DNA of 64,000 nt from CAVOEB01 sp965249645 (GTDB taxonomy: Bacteria > Pseudomonadota > Alphaproteobacteria > UBA828 > JAPUJA01), in NCBI GenBank assembly GCA_965249645.1, contig CBDFML010000011.1:496001-560000 (forward strand). Reading direction: 5' to 3'. The first letter of the stretch is position 1. Every line of letters begins with the position of its first letter. Position numbers and translations under genes: made by a program. Below are positions 52,446 to 61,844 of the stretch, piece by piece. The notes beneath the pieces are model-generated. The model was not told the origin of the DNA and made no database searches. It was given only the letters and a program-made list of their open reading frames with translations.

Positions 52446-53228
52446 ATGAGACTCGAGAACAAGACGGCATTGATTACCGGCTCGACCACCGGCATCGGCG
52501 AGGCGACGGCCCGGCTGTTCGCGGCCGAGGGCGCGCGGGTCATGGTCTCGGGGCGGAACGACGTGCGCGGCGGCGCGGTGGCCGATTCCATCGTGGCTGC
52601 GGGCGGTGCTGCGGAGTTCATCCGGGTTGATCTGAGCGTGACGGGCGCGTGCGTCGCCCTGGTCGATGAGACTGTGGAACGCTTCGGACGGCTCGACATT
52701 CTCGTGAACAACGCGGCGGTGCTTTACAACGGCACCGCGCCCGAACTTGCCGACGCCGAATGGGACGAGATGTTCGCGGTCAACGTCAGCGCGTTGTTTC
52801 GCACCAGCCGGGCGGCGTTGCGCCACATGCTGGCGGCGAACAGCGGCGTGATCGTCAACCTGGCCTCGGAATCCGGGCTCAACGGTGAGCCGGCGCTGGG
52901 CGCCTACTGCGCGACCAAGGGCGCGGTAATCCAACTGACCAAGTCGATGGCGCTCGACCATATCCGCGACGGGGTGCGGATTAACGCACTCTGCCCCGGC
53001 GAGACCCATACCCAGATGGTCGAGGACTGGTTCGCGGCCAAGCCCGGCTCGATCGAGGAGGCCAAGGCCGAGGTCACCCGGGGCCTGCCGATCAAGCGTC
53101 TCGCCCGGCCCGACGAAGTGGCCAAAGCGGTGCTGTTCCTGGCCTCGGACGCGTCGAGCTATTGCGTCGGCACGGTGATGTCGGCCGACGGCGGGCTGAA
53201 TGCAACCGGCGGACCCTATCCCCTCTAA
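52446..53228 (+). CDS. SDR family oxidoreductase (cluster copy 3)
   Basis: 260 residues. ALITGSTTGIGEATARLFAA, VNNAAVLYNG, IVNLASESGLNGE, YCATKGAV, and ending MSADGGLNATGGPYPL, the same unusual tail as the other two. ATG 52437 or 52446 both lack a good RBS; a 13-codon frame (MSDSCSPSGDMRQ) at 52399, with GGAGG upstream, may couple translation from the TAXI gene. Confidence 0.85.
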   Translation: MRLENKTALITGSTTGIGEATARLFAAEGARVMVSGRNDVRGGAVADSIVAAGGAAEFIRVDLSVTGACVALVDETVERFGRLDILVNNAAVLYNGTAPELADAEWDEMFAVNVSALFRTSRAALRHMLAANSGVIVNLASESGLNGEPALGAYCATKGAVIQLTKSMALDHIRDGVRINALCPGETHTQMVEDWFAAKPGSIEEAKAEVTRGLPIKRLARPDEVAKAVLFLASDASSYCVGTVMSADGGLNATGGPYPL

Positions 53229-53235
53229 AGCCCCG

Positions 53236-55296
53236 GTGCGCGACGCCCAACCGGCGGTCCGCCGCGTCGTCTACTGGCTGGGCGCGGCGATCGCGGCGGC
53301 GCATCTCTACCTGAACACGCTGGCGACCTGGCCCGAGCTCTGGACCTCGGCGTTTCACTTCGCCTGTTTCGGCGCGCTCTGCGCCCTGCTGACGCCGGCC
53401 TGGCGAGCCCGGCACGCGGGCCTGCGCCGATTTATTCTGGGCTTCGACGTTTTGCTTGCGGCGGCGGGCGGCGCCGCGGTCGGCTACCTCATCGCGGCGG
53501 AAGACGCACTTTATGCCCGGGGCGTCGAATTCATCTGGGCGGACTGGGCGGCTGCGGCCGTCGCGATCCTACTGGCGCTTGAATTCACCCGCCGCGCGAC
53601 GGGCTGGGTGGTGCCGATCCTCATCCTGATCGCGCTCGCTTACGTCGTGCTGTGGGGGCGGCTGGTGGGCGGCGTGCTGCATTTTCCGGGCCTGTCGTGG
53701 GAGACCCTGCTCTATCGCAGCTTCTTCGGCGCCGAGGGCATGTTCGGTCCGATCGCGCGAATCTCGTCGACCACGGTATTCATGTTTATCCTGTTCGGCG
53801 CCTTCCTGCTGCGCTCGGGCGGCGGCGATTTCATCGTCAACCTGGCGCGCGCGGCCGCCGGACGCGTGGCCGGAGGGCCGGGCCTCGTCGCGGTGATCGC
53901 CTCGGGCCTGGGCGGCATGATTTCGGGCTCGGCGGTGGCGAACACGGTCTCGACCGGGATCATCACCATCCCGCTGATGAAGAAGAGCGGGCTGTCGCCG
54001 AAGTTCGCCGCGGGCGTCGAGGCGGCGGCCTCGACCGGCGGCCAGCTCATGCCGCCGGTGATGGGGGCGGGCGTTTTCGTCATGGCGAGCCTGACCCAGA
54101 TTTCCTACCTCCACATCATCGCCGTTGCCCTTGCGCCCGCCATTCTCTATTTCGTATCGGTCGCCGTCTGGGTGCGGATCGAGGCCAAACGCAATGGCCT
54201 GGCGGCGGCGCGCGAGCACGACGCGCCCCGCCTGGGCGAGGTGTTGCGCGCGGGCGGGGCTGTCTTCCTGCTGCCCGTCGGCGTGCTCGTCGGCTTGCTC
54301 TGCGCGGGCTTCACGCCGACCTTCGCTGCCGGTGCGGGAATCGCCGCGGTGGCTGCGGCCTCGTGGCTTTCGCCCCGCCCGATGGGCCCCCGCGCGGTGC
54401 TCGATGCCCTGGCCCTGGGCGCGCGCAACATGGTGATGACCGCGGTGCTGCTGGTCGCCGTGGGGCTCATCGTCAACGTGGTCACCACGACCGGAGTGGG
54501 CAACACGGTCTCGCTGATGATCGGCGAGTGGTCGGGCGGCAGCCTGCTGCTCATGCTCGTCCTCGTCGCGCTCGCCTCGCTGGTGCTTGGCATGGGCCTG
54601 CCGGTGACCGCCGCCTATATCGTGCTGGCGACCCTCTCGGCCCCGGCGCTGTTCGAGCTGATCGCGCAGGACCAGCTGATTGCGACGCTCATCGCCGGCG
54701 GTGTGCCCGAGACGGCGCAAGGGCTGCTGAGTGTGCTCGGGCCCGAACGGCTGGCTGCAGCGGGCCAGGCGATGAGCCCGGATGTGGCCGCCGCATTTGT
54801 CGCGAGCCTCCCGCCCGAGCTGCGCCGCGGCCTGATCGAGCATGCGCTGAGCCCGGCGACCCTGACCGCCGCCCTGCTCTCGGCCCATATGATCGTTTTC
54901 TGGCTGTCCCAGGACAGCAACGTCACGCCTCCCGTTTGCCTGACCGCCTTTGCCGCCGCGGGCATTGCAGGGAGCCGCCCGCTCGCCACCGGGTTGACCG
55001 CCTGGCGAATCGCGAAAGGGCTCTACATCATCCCGATCCTGTTCGCCTATACGCCGCTCCTCGCGGGCGAGCCGCTCGCCGCGCTCGAGGTTGCGGGCTT
55101 CGCCCTGCTCGGGCTCTACGGCCTGAGCGCGGGTCTTGCGGGTTACGCCGAGGCGCGGCTCGGCTGGCCCGAACGCCTGCTGATGGTTGCGGCGGGCACC
55201 GCGCTGCTCTGGCCCGGCCTGCTGTGGCTCCATCTCGCGGGTGCGCTCGTCCTCGCCGCGGCGATGGCGTTCAACTTGCGCCGGGCGAGAGGCTGA
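53236..55296 (+). CDS. TRAP transporter permease, fused DctQ-DctM type
   Basis: 686 residues from GTG 53236, about 15-17 membrane segments. The N-terminal four-helix part (small-subunit-like) runs into the large DctM-like permease with ISGSAVANTVSTGIITIPLM and EAAASTGGQLMPPVMGAGVFVMA, the conserved scaffold motifs. SQDSNVTPPVCLTAFAAAGIAG is the second pseudo-repeat. With the TAXI protein it forms a sodium-driven importer, probably for the substrate of the SDRs. Confidence 0.9.
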   Translation: MRDAQPAVRRVVYWLGAAIAAAHLYLNTLATWPELWTSAFHFACFGALCALLTPAWRARHAGLRRFILGFDVLLAAAGGAAVGYLIAAEDALYARGVEFIWADWAAAAVAILLALEFTRRATGWVVPILILIALAYVVLWGRLVGGVLHFPGLSWETLLYRSFFGAEGMFGPIARISSTTVFMFILFGAFLLRSGGGDFIVNLARAAAGRVAGGPGLVAVIASGLGGMISGSAVANTVSTGIITIPLMKKSGLSPKFAAGVEAAASTGGQLMPPVMGAGVFVMASLTQISYLHIIAVALAPAILYFVSVAVWVRIEAKRNGLAAAREHDAPRLGEVLRAGGAVFLLPVGVLVGLLCAGFTPTFAAGAGIAAVAAASWLSPRPMGPRAVLDALALGARNMVMTAVLLVAVGLIVNVVTTTGVGNTVSLMIGEWSGGSLLLMLVLVALASLVLGMGLPVTAAYIVLATLSAPALFELIAQDQLIATLIAGGVPETAQGLLSVLGPERLAAAGQAMSPDVAAAFVASLPPELRRGLIEHALSPATLTAALLSAHMIVFWLSQDSNVTPPVCLTAFAAAGIAGSRPLATGLTAWRIAKGLYIIPILFAYTPLLAGEPLAALEVAGFALLGLYGLSAGLAGYAEARLGWPERLLMVAAGTALLWPGLLWLHLAGALVLAAAMAFNLRRARG

Positions 55297-55341
55297 TCCA
55301 GTTGGGCTGAGTCAGCCGGGCAGGTCCGCCCGGGTGCTGGT

Positions 55342-55584
55342 AAAGCGGTAGATCGGCTGGACCTGCTCGCGCTGGAAGAGAAGCTGAAGGCCCACGGCAA
55401 TGACAGTGGCGATCTGGTGCTGCCCATGACGCGCAACGACGTTGCCGATTACCTCGGCCTCACCATCGAGACGGTCAGCCGCACCTTCACCAAGCTCAAG
55501 GACGACAACGTGATCGAGCTGGTCAGCGCCCGTGCCGTGCGCTTCGAGCAGCGCGACGCGTTGTGCGCGCTGGCGGAGAGCTGA
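55342..55584 (+). pseudogene. Crp/Fnr-family regulator, C-terminal HTH fragment
   Basis: The open stretch reads DRLDLLALEEKLKAHGNDSG, then LPMTRNDVADYLGLTIETVS and RTFTKLKDDNVIEL, which is the Crp/Fnr winged-helix end, stopping at TGA 55582. No cyclic-nucleotide-type sensor domain precedes it; the TRAP permease ends 45 bases upstream. The gene has lost its 5' part. ATG 55426 could still give a 52-residue HTH peptide. Confidence 0.72.
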
Positions 55585-55593
55585 GCGACCCGC

Positions 55594-55857
55594 TCAGTCC
55601 CCGCCCTCCGACGGATCGTCGATCTCGTCCGCAGAGATGCCCACCTGAAGCTCGCGATCACCCATCCGGAATGTGATGACGACGGTGCCGTCGTCGTCCT
55701 CCGTCGCGTTCGCGTCGACCTGGCCCGATTCGAACGCGCTCATGAAGAACGTCGTCGAGACCCCGAAGGCCTTGGCGATCTCGTCGAGCGGGATGTCGAG
55801 GCCCTTGCTCTGGCCACCGCCGTCGACGGCGAGCTCGCCTTCTTTGATGACTTTCAT
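55594..55857 (-). CDS. Small conserved-looking hypothetical protein
   Basis: 87 residues from ATG 55857: MKVIKEGELAVDGGGQSKGL, then DIPLDEIAKAFGVSTTFFMSAF resembling a helix-turn-helix, and an acidic strand part DGTVVITFRMGDRELQVGIS. It is strongly acidic overall. No family was recognised. Divergent from the LuxR-type gene. Confidence 0.55.
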   Translation of the reverse strand: MKVIKEGELAVDGGGQSKGLDIPLDEIAKAFGVSTTFFMSAFESGQVDANATEDDDGTVVITFRMGDRELQVGISADEIDDPSEGGD

Positions 55858-56008
55858 GGCTTCGGATCCGGAATGCTCGTTCGTGAGGCGGGGAGCATAG
55901 CATCGTCGCGCGCCTGCGCCAGCGCCCGCTTGCGGGCGGCGCGGCCCGGCGCGTAGAGTTGACGCGCGCGCTATTATTGCAAACTCGACGCAGCATGTCT
56001 GGAAAGCC

Positions 56009-57040
56009 ATGAAACCCGGCGACGCGGTGTTCTTCGAAGCCCTGGGCGGGGTGGCCGGTCATATCGGAACGGCCGAATTTCACCCGAGCCTGTTGCGCCT
56101 GCTCGCCGACCTCGTGCCCTGCGACGGCCAATCGCTGATGCTCTATTCACGCTATGCATCGCCCGAACATCTCATCAATATCGGTCTGCCGAGCCACGTC
56201 GTGGAGTTCTATCTTTCGGGCTACTACCCGTTCGATCCGTTTCATCGCCATTGGCGCGAACGCGGGCGCGACGGCGTGATCAGCCTGAGAGAGGCGGCGT
56301 CGCTTGAGCTTGCTCGCAGCGAATACTTCACCGTGTTCCTGCCCAAATCCAAAATTACCGACGATGTGGGCTTGTTTCTCCCGGTCGCGGGAGGCGGTAC
56401 GCTGACGCCGACGCTCAAGCGCAGCCGGGGGCGGTTCTCGCGCGCCGAACTCGACCGCCTGCGCCGCGTCTTTCCCGCCATTGCCGGCCTCCACCGGGTT
56501 CATGTCTCGCGTCTGTTCCTCTCGCTGGCCGGCAGCGCGGGCGCGCCGAGCTCGCCGGAAACGCCGCGCGCGGTCCTCGTGGTCGACAAGGACGACCGGC
56601 GGGTCTTCGCAAGCCGGGGCTGGCGCGAGGCCGAAGCGGAGCGGAGCGAGCTGGTGCCGGCTTTGGCCGCGCTCGAGTCGGGCCGCGGGGTGGAGGCGGA
56701 ACTGGCGACCGGCGGGTCGCTTCATTTCGAAGCGCTCGACGCGGATTTCCCGCTCGCGCCCCGGGGCAGGATGTATGTCCTCGAAGCCGAAGCGCCGGTG
56801 CCGGCGGGGCTCGATTACGAGCAGGCGGTGGCGCGCTTCCTGCCCGACGAGCTCACGCCCCGCGAGCGCGAGATCGTGCGCTATATCCTGGCCGGTTATT
56901 CGAGCGAGGCGATTGCCAAGGCGCTGGGCATCGGGCGGGGCACCGTGAAGAACCACCGCGCCCGGCTCTACTACAAGCTCGACATCACCACCGAGCGCGA
57001 GCTGTTTTCGCTGTTCCTGGATTATCTCTCGAACGCCTGA
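56009..57040 (+). CDS. LuxR-type helix-turn-helix regulator
   Basis: 343 residues. The C-terminal LTPREREIVRYILAGYSSEA, then IAKALGIGRGTVKNHRARLYYKLDITTERELF, is a GerE/LuxR HTH. The first 150 residues look like a GAF/autoinducer-like sensor (ADLVPCDGQSLMLYSRYASPEHLI). It lies 140 bases before the Rieske pair and probably controls it. Confidence 0.85.
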   Translation: MKPGDAVFFEALGGVAGHIGTAEFHPSLLRLLADLVPCDGQSLMLYSRYASPEHLINIGLPSHVVEFYLSGYYPFDPFHRHWRERGRDGVISLREAASLELARSEYFTVFLPKSKITDDVGLFLPVAGGGTLTPTLKRSRGRFSRAELDRLRRVFPAIAGLHRVHVSRLFLSLAGSAGAPSSPETPRAVLVVDKDDRRVFASRGWREAEAERSELVPALAALESGRGVEAELATGGSLHFEALDADFPLAPRGRMYVLEAEAPVPAGLDYEQAVARFLPDELTPREREIVRYILAGYSSEAIAKALGIGRGTVKNHRARLYYKLDITTERELFSLFLDYLSNA

Positions 57041-57180
57041 TCCGACCGAACGCCCCGGAAACCGGGGCTTGGCGCCGGTGCCCGAAGGCACCCTTGAGGT
57101 CGGCAGCCCGGGTTCTTCATAATCGTTCGCACGTACCGACCTTTCGTGCCCAGCGAGCGCAACGGGCGAGGAGACCGACG

Positions 57181-58320
57181 ATGGCCGAACCTGTGTTGCT
57201 GCGACCTGAGCAAAAATTTCACCCCGGCCCCGCGCGGTCCTACACCCTGCCCTCGCGCTACTACACGGATCCGGCGGTGCTCGAGCGCGAACGGACCGAA
57301 ATCTTCTTCAAGAACTGGCTCTACGTCCGTCACCGCGAAAAGCTGGCCCAGCCGGGCGACTATGTGACGACCAGCATCTTCGACCAGAACATCGCGCTCA
57401 TCAAAGGCAAGGACGACCGTATCCGCGCCTTCTACAACGTCTGCTCCCACCGTGCCCATCAGCTTTTGCAGGGCGAGGGCACGGTCAAGGCCAAGACGGT
57501 GACCTGCCCCTACCACGCCTGGGCCTATCATCTCGACGGCCAGGTCCGCTCGGCCCGGGGCAGCGAGAAGGTGGCCGGATTTGTCGCCGACGAATTCTGC
57601 CTGCGCCAGGTCCGGGTCGAGGAATTCTACAATTTCGTGTTCGTCAATCTCGACCCCGATGCCGCCTCGCTTACCAGCACGACCGGAGACCTCGAGGCCC
57701 AGATCCGGAGCTACGTGCCCGGTCTTGATACGCTCACCAAGGCCGATGAGTGCAGCTTCGAGCTCGAGGCCAACTGGAAGGTCGTGGTCGAGAATTTCAA
57801 CGAGTGCTACCACTGCCCCGGCGCGCATCCCGCCTTCGCGTCGCTCATCGACATGGAGACCTACAAGATCGAGACCGAGGGCCTGGTCGCGATCCATCGC
57901 AGCCGGACGCGGAAGGGGGCGAACAAGGCCTACGACTACCAGGCCGGGGGCGACGGCGCACTGGAGAACGGTATCTTCTTCGTGCTCTGGCCGAACCTGA
58001 TGATCTGGGTGATGCCGGGGCGGAGCAATATCGGCCTGCTGCAATGCAATCCGAGCGCGCCCGAGCATACGATCGAGCGCTTCGGCCTCTTCCTGCCCGA
58101 TGCGACGCCCAACGAGCAGGAACAGGCCTACGCAGACTATTTCCGCGACGTGCTCAATCCCGAGGATATCAGCCTCGTCAAAAACGTGCTGAAGGGCCTG
58201 CACCAGATGGGCTATAATCAAGGCCGCTTCATGGTGGACGCCGAACGCACTGACATGAGCGAGCATGCGGTGCACTATTTCCAGACGATGGTCCACGAGG
58301 CGCTGGGCGAATTGGACTGA
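57181..58320 (+). CDS. Rieske oxygenase, betaine/carnitine/choline type (first of a pair)
   Basis: 379 residues. Rieske ligands: YNVCSHRAHQLL (C-x-H) and TVTCPYHAWAYHLDG (C-x-x-H). Mononuclear iron: VVENFNECYHCPGAHPAF (E-C-Y-H-C-P-x-x-H), the pattern of the GbcA/CntA/stachydrine-demethylase group that oxidises N-methyl quaternary amines. ATG 57181 is preferred over upstream frame. Next to a betaine ABC transporter. No reductase adjoins. Confidence 0.88.
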   Translation: MAEPVLLRPEQKFHPGPARSYTLPSRYYTDPAVLERERTEIFFKNWLYVRHREKLAQPGDYVTTSIFDQNIALIKGKDDRIRAFYNVCSHRAHQLLQGEGTVKAKTVTCPYHAWAYHLDGQVRSARGSEKVAGFVADEFCLRQVRVEEFYNFVFVNLDPDAASLTSTTGDLEAQIRSYVPGLDTLTKADECSFELEANWKVVVENFNECYHCPGAHPAFASLIDMETYKIETEGLVAIHRSRTRKGANKAYDYQAGGDGALENGIFFVLWPNLMIWVMPGRSNIGLLQCNPSAPEHTIERFGLFLPDATPNEQEQAYADYFRDVLNPEDISLVKNVLKGLHQMGYNQGRFMVDAERTDMSEHAVHYFQTMVHEALGELD

Positions 58321-58349
58321 CGAACGCGCGAATCGAGGAGAAGACCATA

Positions 58350-59477
58350 ATGAGCAAGCTCTCGACCCTGGGCCGCGATGCGGTCGGCCGCTTTGTCGCC
58401 GATCCGGCGCAATCCTTCACGCTTCCCGCCTGGCTCTATTATGACCCGGCAGTGTTCGAGGAAGAGAAGAGCGCAATCTTCTACAAGACTTGGCAATTCG
58501 TCGGCCATGCCGAGCAGGTCGCCAAGCCGGGCGATTACATCACCTTCAAGCTGTTCGACCAGAATATCCTGATCGTGCGCGGCAAGGACAACGAGATCCG
58601 CGCCTTCTACAACGTCTGCTCGTACCGCGCTCACGAATTACTCGAAGGTGCGGGCAACACCAAGGTCATTACCTGCCCCTACCACGCCTGGTCCTATCAC
58701 ATCGACGGCCGCCATCGCTCCGCCCGGGGCAGCGAGAGGGTCGCCGGGTTCAACGCCGACGAGTTCTGCCTCAAACTGGTTCGCATCGAGAATTTTATGA
58801 ACTTCCTGTTCGTCAATCTCGATGCCACGGCAGCTTCGCTCAAAAGCCTGACCGGCGCGCTCGAAGACCAGATCCGCGGCCTCGCGCCCGAGCTCGACAG
58901 CCTGACCTTCGCCCGGCGTTCGGAATATACGCTCAAGGCGAACTGGAAGAACGTGATGGAGAACTTCTGTGAGTGCTATCACTGCCCGATCAGACATTCG
59001 AGCCTGATGGATGGGTGCCTTGACATGTCGAGCTACCGCATCGAGACCATGGACATCTGGCATCACCACACCACCGTGAGCCCGGGCGAGGCGAAGCTGG
59101 CCTACGGCGTGGGCGAGGCCGGCAAGGCCCGGCCCGATTTCGGCGCCTGGCTGCTGTGGCCCAACATCTGTTTCGAGGTCTACCCCGGTGGCTATATGAA
59201 CACCTTCCACAACATGCCGGTCACGCCCGAGCTGACCCTGCAGCGTTGCGACTGGTATTTTCCGCAAAGCGAACCCACGCCCGAGCAGGAGGAGGCCGCT
59301 TCGTTCGTCGACGGGGTCCGCGAGGAAGACATCTCGATCGTCGAGAGCGTGCAGCGCGGCTATCACAGCCGGGGCTATGACCAGGGCCGCTTCATCGTCG
59401 ACGATGGGCGGACCGAGTGGAGCGAGCACGCCGTCCATCATTTCCAGGGCATGGTGAAAAAGGCGCTCGACGCCTGA
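58350..59477 (+). CDS. Rieske oxygenase, betaine/carnitine type (second of a pair)
   Basis: 375 residues, a clear paralogue of the preceding gene (YNVCSYRAHELLEG, with Tyr for the first Ser; ITCPYHAWSYHIDG; VMENFCECYHCPIRHSS). Both metal sites are complete. Thirty bases separate the two, so they are one operon. Divergence in the active-site flank (CPIRHS versus CPGAHP) suggests different substrates or successive demethylations. Confidence 0.88.
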   Translation: MSKLSTLGRDAVGRFVADPAQSFTLPAWLYYDPAVFEEEKSAIFYKTWQFVGHAEQVAKPGDYITFKLFDQNILIVRGKDNEIRAFYNVCSYRAHELLEGAGNTKVITCPYHAWSYHIDGRHRSARGSERVAGFNADEFCLKLVRIENFMNFLFVNLDATAASLKSLTGALEDQIRGLAPELDSLTFARRSEYTLKANWKNVMENFCECYHCPIRHSSLMDGCLDMSSYRIETMDIWHHHTTVSPGEAKLAYGVGEAGKARPDFGAWLLWPNICFEVYPGGYMNTFHNMPVTPELTLQRCDWYFPQSEPTPEQEEAASFVDGVREEDISIVESVQRGYHSRGYDQGRFIVDDGRTEWSEHAVHHFQGMVKKALDA

Positions 59478-59495
59478 GCGCGCCCGCCGGGCGTT

Positions 59496-60518
59496 CTAGT
59501 CGCGCCAGATCGCGCGCAAGCAGCGCAACAGGTTGGCGCCGAGCAGGCCGTGGATTTCGGCTTCGCTCCAGCCCCGTTCCAAGAGCGCTGCCGCCACCCG
59601 CACGAGTTCGCCGTGGCTCGCGCAATCGCTCAAATAGCGCGCCCGGATATCGTTGCCAAAGGCCGCGGCGTATTTTGCGATGGCGGCGGGAGAGCGTGCG
59701 AGCGTCATCTCGGTGATATGGGCGACCTTGGCGAGGTCGCTGACTACCGGCAGGTCGGTGCCTATCGCCACGTGATCGCGTCCCACGATGTCCGAAATAT
59801 GCTCGAGATGGCGGACGAAATCGTCGATTTTCGGCGCACGCGCGGGGTTGCCGTCCCAGCACATGGGGCCGTAGATGCTGGCGCCGATCACACCGCCGGT
59901 CGCAGCCACCGCGCGGATCACCGCGTCGGATTTGTTGCGCGGCGCGTCGGAGACCGCCTTGGCGTTGGCGTGGGTGACGAGCACGGGCACGGTGCTGAGT
60001 TCGCACGCACGCAGACACGCCCGCTCGCCGACATGGCTGAGATCGATGGCGATGCCGAGCCCGTTCATGACCGCGACCGCCCGTTCGCCCAGCGTGCTCA
60101 GGCCCGAATCGACCGCTTCCAGGCAGCCGTCGCCCATGAAGTTGCGCCGGTTGTAGGTCAGTTGCGCGATGCGCAGGCCCGCGGCGTGGGCCAGATGCAG
60201 GCGCTCGAGCTTGTCGGCGACGGGGCGCAGGTTCTGCCACCCCATGATCAGCCCGACCGAGCCCGCCGCGCGGGCGGCCTCGATGTCACTCGCCCGTCCG
60301 ATCAGGCGCCACGGGCTGCCCGGCGCCTCGATCCACTCGCGCCACTCGGCGAGCTGGTCGAACGCGGCCTCGAAATCCGCCTCGAAATGGCTGACGGTCA
60401 TATTGACCGCCGCGATCCCCGCCGTCTGAAGCCCCGCCGCGTCGCCGTCGCCATAGAAGGTGAGCCCGTCGATCACAAGCGCCTCGCGCCACAGCCGCTG
60501 TGTCTCTGGCGAGCTCAT
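59496..60518 (-). CDS. Membrane dipeptidase-like zinc hydrolase (M19 family)
   Basis: 340 residues. ALVIDGLTFYGDGDAAGLQT replaces the usual H-x-D metal motif (here D-G-L-T), QLTYNRRNFMGDGCLE, IAIDLSHVGERA (first His site) and VLVTHANAKAVSDAPRNKSD (second His) are present, as is HVAIGTDLPV (Asp). The altered first motif resembles proteobacterial M19 subfamilies with unknown substrate. It overlaps the LLM gene by four bases. Confidence 0.82.
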   Translation of the reverse strand: MSSPETQRLWREALVIDGLTFYGDGDAAGLQTAGIAAVNMTVSHFEADFEAAFDQLAEWREWIEAPGSPWRLIGRASDIEAARAAGSVGLIMGWQNLRPVADKLERLHLAHAAGLRIAQLTYNRRNFMGDGCLEAVDSGLSTLGERAVAVMNGLGIAIDLSHVGERACLRACELSTVPVLVTHANAKAVSDAPRNKSDAVIRAVAATGGVIGASIYGPMCWDGNPARAPKIDDFVRHLEHISDIVGRDHVAIGTDLPVVSDLAKVAHITEMTLARSPAAIAKYAAAFGNDIRARYLSDCASHGELVRVAAALLERGWSEAEIHGLLGANLLRCLRAIWRD

Positions 60519-61561
60519 GCGGGGGTCGCCCGGCGCCGGTCGATGGAGGCGACGTGGGGCTGGACGTCGCGCACAAAGCGGGTCATCGAGTCCATGACGT
60601 CGCGGTGCGCCGCGCCGAAGCTCATGTTCAGCATCAGGTCGTGGATACCCAGCTTGGCGTAGGGCACGAGCTTTTCGACGACCTGCTCGGCGGTACCGAT
60701 CAGCAGGGTCTCGCCCATATCCTCGACGCTCTCCTTGACGTCGATGGGCGCGATTGCGCCGCCCGTCACCTGGCCCGATGTGTCGAACACGTTGCAAAAA
60801 CGCCGGTGGTTCTCGTGGGCGATCTCGAGCTTGTTACGGGTATCGTCGTCATCGCGTGCGATATAGAGCATCCGCAGCATGGAAAGCCGTCGTCCGGCGC
60901 CCGCCGGGCCCAGTTCGTCGACCGCCTTGAAGAAGCCTTCGGCCTGGGCCTTCGCCGCTTCGAACGGGTCGCGCAAGGGTGTTGTCATGACGTGATAGCC
61001 CTTCATCACCGAATGGTAGATCGCAACCGGCGCCAAGGCGGCGATCCAGATCGGCGGGTGGGGCGCCTGCAACGGCCGGGGCGTGATAGTGAGCGGCGCG
61101 AAATCGTACCATTTGCCTTGCCACGAGACATCCTCGCGGGTCAGCAACGCCTCGAGCAGGGCAAGAGATTCGTCGAATTTCTCGCGGCTTTTCTCGACCG
61201 CGACGCCGAAGCGGTCGAACTCGTAGCGAAACGCGCCGCGGCCCACGCCAAGCTGGATACGCCCGTCGGTCAGGTTGTCGGCGAGTGCGATTTCGCCCGC
61301 AAGCCGGCGCATGTCGAAAAAAGGCAGCACGAGAACCGCGGTGATCAACGGGATAGCCTTCGTCGCGTCGGCCACCTTGATCGCCGTCATCAACGGATTC
61401 GGGTGGGTCAGGTAATTGATGAAGTGATGCTCGGGAATGGCCAGCGTGGCGTAACCGAGCTGCTCGGCGGCGACCGCCTGCTCGAGCATTTCGCCGTACA
61501 TGGTCCGGGCGGAAACGCGCATATCGGGCCAGTAGCAGGGCAGGTAAAAGCTGAATTTCAT
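60515..61561 (-). CDS. LLM-class flavin-dependent oxidoreductase
   Basis: 348 residues from ATG 61561. A luciferase-like barrel: EQAVAAEQLGYATLAIPEHHF, the GVGRGAFRYEFDRFGV stretch typical of bacterial LLM oxidases, PPIWIAALAPVAIYHSVMKGY and IGTAEQVVEKLVPYAKLGI. It uses FMNH2 or F420; the flavin cannot be decided. With the M19 gene it forms an operon divergent from the betaine transporter. Confidence 0.86.
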   Translation of the reverse strand: MKFSFYLPCYWPDMRVSARTMYGEMLEQAVAAEQLGYATLAIPEHHFINYLTHPNPLMTAIKVADATKAIPLITAVLVLPFFDMRRLAGEIALADNLTDGRIQLGVGRGAFRYEFDRFGVAVEKSREKFDESLALLEALLTREDVSWQGKWYDFAPLTITPRPLQAPHPPIWIAALAPVAIYHSVMKGYHVMTTPLRDPFEAAKAQAEGFFKAVDELGPAGAGRRLSMLRMLYIARDDDDTRNKLEIAHENHRRFCNVFDTSGQVTGGAIAPIDVKESVEDMGETLLIGTAEQVVEKLVPYAKLGIHDLMLNMSFGAAHRDVMDSMTRFVRDVQPHVASIDRRRATPA

Positions 61562-61844
61562 GACCGGGCGGGCCCCTGACCGCAAAATACAGGGCGCACC
61601 CGCGCCCTTGTGGGGCGCTCATCGTCGGCATCGCCGCCCCCCTGTCAAGCAAGAAATAGCCGTTCACAGTGTTGCGAGGTGCGCGTCGGCCCGTTGACTC
61701 ATGGCGGTGAATTTGAGTAGCGTAAACCCAAGCGTTGATAAGGATTATAGCGGCGCTTGCCTTCGCGGGCTCTCGAAGCGGCCGGTCAGAGATTGGTCGG
61801 AAGGTTCGGGGGCTCCGGATGTGGCACTTAAAGGGAGAGACAGC

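Noticed and set aside
53569..55233. A 554-codon minus-strand frame rich in Arg, Gly, His and Glu
   Set aside because: Composition is that of a shadow of the TRAP permease; it has no motif and no ribosome-binding site.
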